Assembly (NCBI GenBank): GCA_964431735.1 | Contig: CAYSLJ010000265.1 | Coordinates: 1-5,986 of the forward strand | Reading direction: 5' to 3' | Source: CALARM01 sp964431735 | GTDB lineage: Bacteria > Vulcanimicrobiota > SpSt-956 > JAKJGF01 | DNA length: 5,986 bases | Part shown: positions 5,059-5,986 of the stretch, piece by piece | How positions within the stretch are numbered: the first letter of the stretch is position 1 | Layout: each line of letters opens with the position of its first letter | Program-made: the position numbers and the translations under genes | Notes under the pieces: generated by a model | Databases searched by the model: none | Seen by the model: the letters and a program-made list of their open reading frames with translations, nothing else | What the model was told of the DNA's origin: nothing

Positions 5059-5986
5059 TTACAGTTCCCCTGATGTTATTCCTGCTTCTTCAAAAGAAGC
5101 CATTTCACACATTATTTTTGCTGCTCCTTCTATAAAAGGCATGGCTACAGCAGCACCTGTTCCTTCACCAAGACGGAAACCTGTATCCATTAACGGGTCC
5201 AATCCAAGAAATTCCAGAGCAGTCCTGTGGCCTGGCTCTACAGATCTGTGTCCGGCAATCATGTATCCCTTTATACGGCTGTCAATCAGATCAGCAATTA
5301 TAGCTCCTGATGTTGCAATAAGTCCATCAAGGACTATTGCTGTTCCGGCATCAGCAGCAGCCAGCATATAACCGGCTATGGCTCCTATCTCATAGCCTCC
5401 AACTTTTTTAAGTATATCTATTCCATTATTATATTTCGGTTTATGTAATGCCAGTGATTTTTCTATTACCTTTATTTTACTGGCAAGAACAGTATCTGTA
5501 ATACCGGTACCCCTGCCTGTTATCAGAGCAGGACTTACTCCACATGCAGAACATATCACTGCTGTTGCAGATGTTGTATTACCTATGCCCATTTCGCCTG
5601 CAGCAATCAATTGATATGGTTTTTCACTGTATAACGTCTGAAAAATGGATATACCGGTTTCTATGGATTTCAGCGCTTCTTCTTCTGTCATAGCAGGTTC
5701 TCTGGCAATATTCCCTGTCCCTTTACGGATTTTTCTATGAATTAATTTGTCTGTCCGGAGAAAATCATAATTGACTCCTACATCGGCAATATGTAAATCT
5801 ATATTATTATGGCGGCATAAAACATTAATGGCTGCACCTCCTGAGAGGAAATTCATAACCATTTGATGGGTAACTTCAGCCGGGTAAGCAGAAATGCCTT
5901 CTTCTGTAACACCATGATCTGATGCAAATACTACAAGCAGTTTATTTTTAATCTTCGGCTCCAGAGTGTTTTGAATAAGGGCTAGT
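5059..5986 (-). CDS. cobT: CobT, NaMN:DMB phosphoribosyltransferase, N-terminus cut by window edge
   Basis: CobT transfers phosphoribose from nicotinate mononucleotide to 5,6-dimethylbenzimidazole (or a related base), giving alpha-ribazole phosphate, the precursor of the lower ligand of cobalamin. The frame is open from the right edge to TAA at 5061-5059 and gives 308 residues. Family signatures in order are VVFASDHGV (about 18-26 of the fragment), ISAYPAEVT, NFLSGGAAINVL (45-56), HIADVGVNYDF, the GEMGIGNTT loop with Glu131, GHRSVEPGHR, and RLGEGTGAAVAMP with Glu274. The two glutamates are 143 residues apart, exactly as Glu174 and Glu317 (the catalytic base) of Salmonella CobT. This alignment implies about 43 missing N-terminal residues and a full length near 350, normal for the family. 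The ATG at 5862 lies within the conserved region and is not the true start. The promoter, and any operon partners, lie right of the window. The gene is convergent to nrdJ. Confidence 0.96.
   Translation of the reverse strand, partial: LALIQNTLEPKIKNKLLVVFASDHGVTEEGISAYPAEVTHQMVMNFLSGGAAINVLCRHNNIDLHIADVGVNYDFLRTDKLIHRKIRKGTGNIAREPAMTEEEALKSIETGISIFQTLYSEKPYQLIAAGEMGIGNTTSATAVICSACGVSPALITGRGTGITDTVLASKIKVIEKSLALHKPKYNNGIDILKKVGGYEIGAIAGYMLAAADAGTAIVLDGLIATSGAIIADLIDSRIKGYMIAGHRSVEPGHRTALEFLGLDPLMDTGFRLGEGTGAAVAMPFIEGAAKIMCEMASFEEAGITSGEL

Noticed and set aside
5054..5371. Plus-strand 105-codon ORF
   Set aside because: It lies wholly opposite cobT, whose frame carries clear family motifs; the plus frame gives a low-complexity Ser/Pro/Ala product without a ribosome binding site.

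Overview
This is an AT-rich, ordinary-looking bacterial chromosome segment built around cobalamin (vitamin B12). The right two thirds hold two confidently identified genes. nrdJ (+ strand, 1470-4928) is complete and encodes an adenosylcobalamin-dependent class II ribonucleotide reductase of the long, about 1150-residue type. cobT (- strand, 5059 to the right edge) encodes nicotinate-nucleotide:dimethylbenzimidazole phosphoribosyltransferase and lacks about 43 N-terminal residues because the window ends. The two genes converge on a hairpin that looks like a shared terminator. NrdJ consumes the B12 cofactor; CobT helps build its lower ligand.

Upstream of nrdJ is a clear cobalamin riboswitch (about 1015-1170) behind a near-consensus sigma70-type promoter (961-989). 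After the aptamer come a strong Shine-Dalgarno site, a 28-codon leader ORF (1192-1278), and a weak hairpin with a long U-rich tail that could be a terminator. The leader Shine-Dalgarno site and the 5' arm of that hairpin can be paired in mutually exclusive ways, so an expression platform can be drawn. A heptamer-repeat hairpin (1322-1392) and a perfect TATAAT box (1416-1421) follow before nrdJ, so nrdJ may also have its own promoter. A B12 riboswitch in front of a B12-dependent, rather than B12-independent, reductase is the most interesting feature of the window.

The left 1 kb has no long gene. It contains a previously hidden 51-codon ORF on the - strand (612-767) encoding a membrane-anchored His/Cys-containing small protein. 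It also has two mutually similar coding-like fragments on opposite strands (1-132 minus, 154-330 plus), which together make a 35-bp-arm inverted repeat. Heptanucleotide repeats of GTGA-containing units occur at 322-374, 851-873 and 1322-1392. The rest is AT-rich and shows nothing recognisable.

The organism cannot be named from this window. GGAGG Shine-Dalgarno sites, sigma70-like promoters, a class II reductase, B12 lower-ligand metabolism and heptamer hairpins fit a B12-using, probably anaerobic or facultative bacterium (for example Desulfobacterota- or Nitrospirota-like). This placement is inference only.
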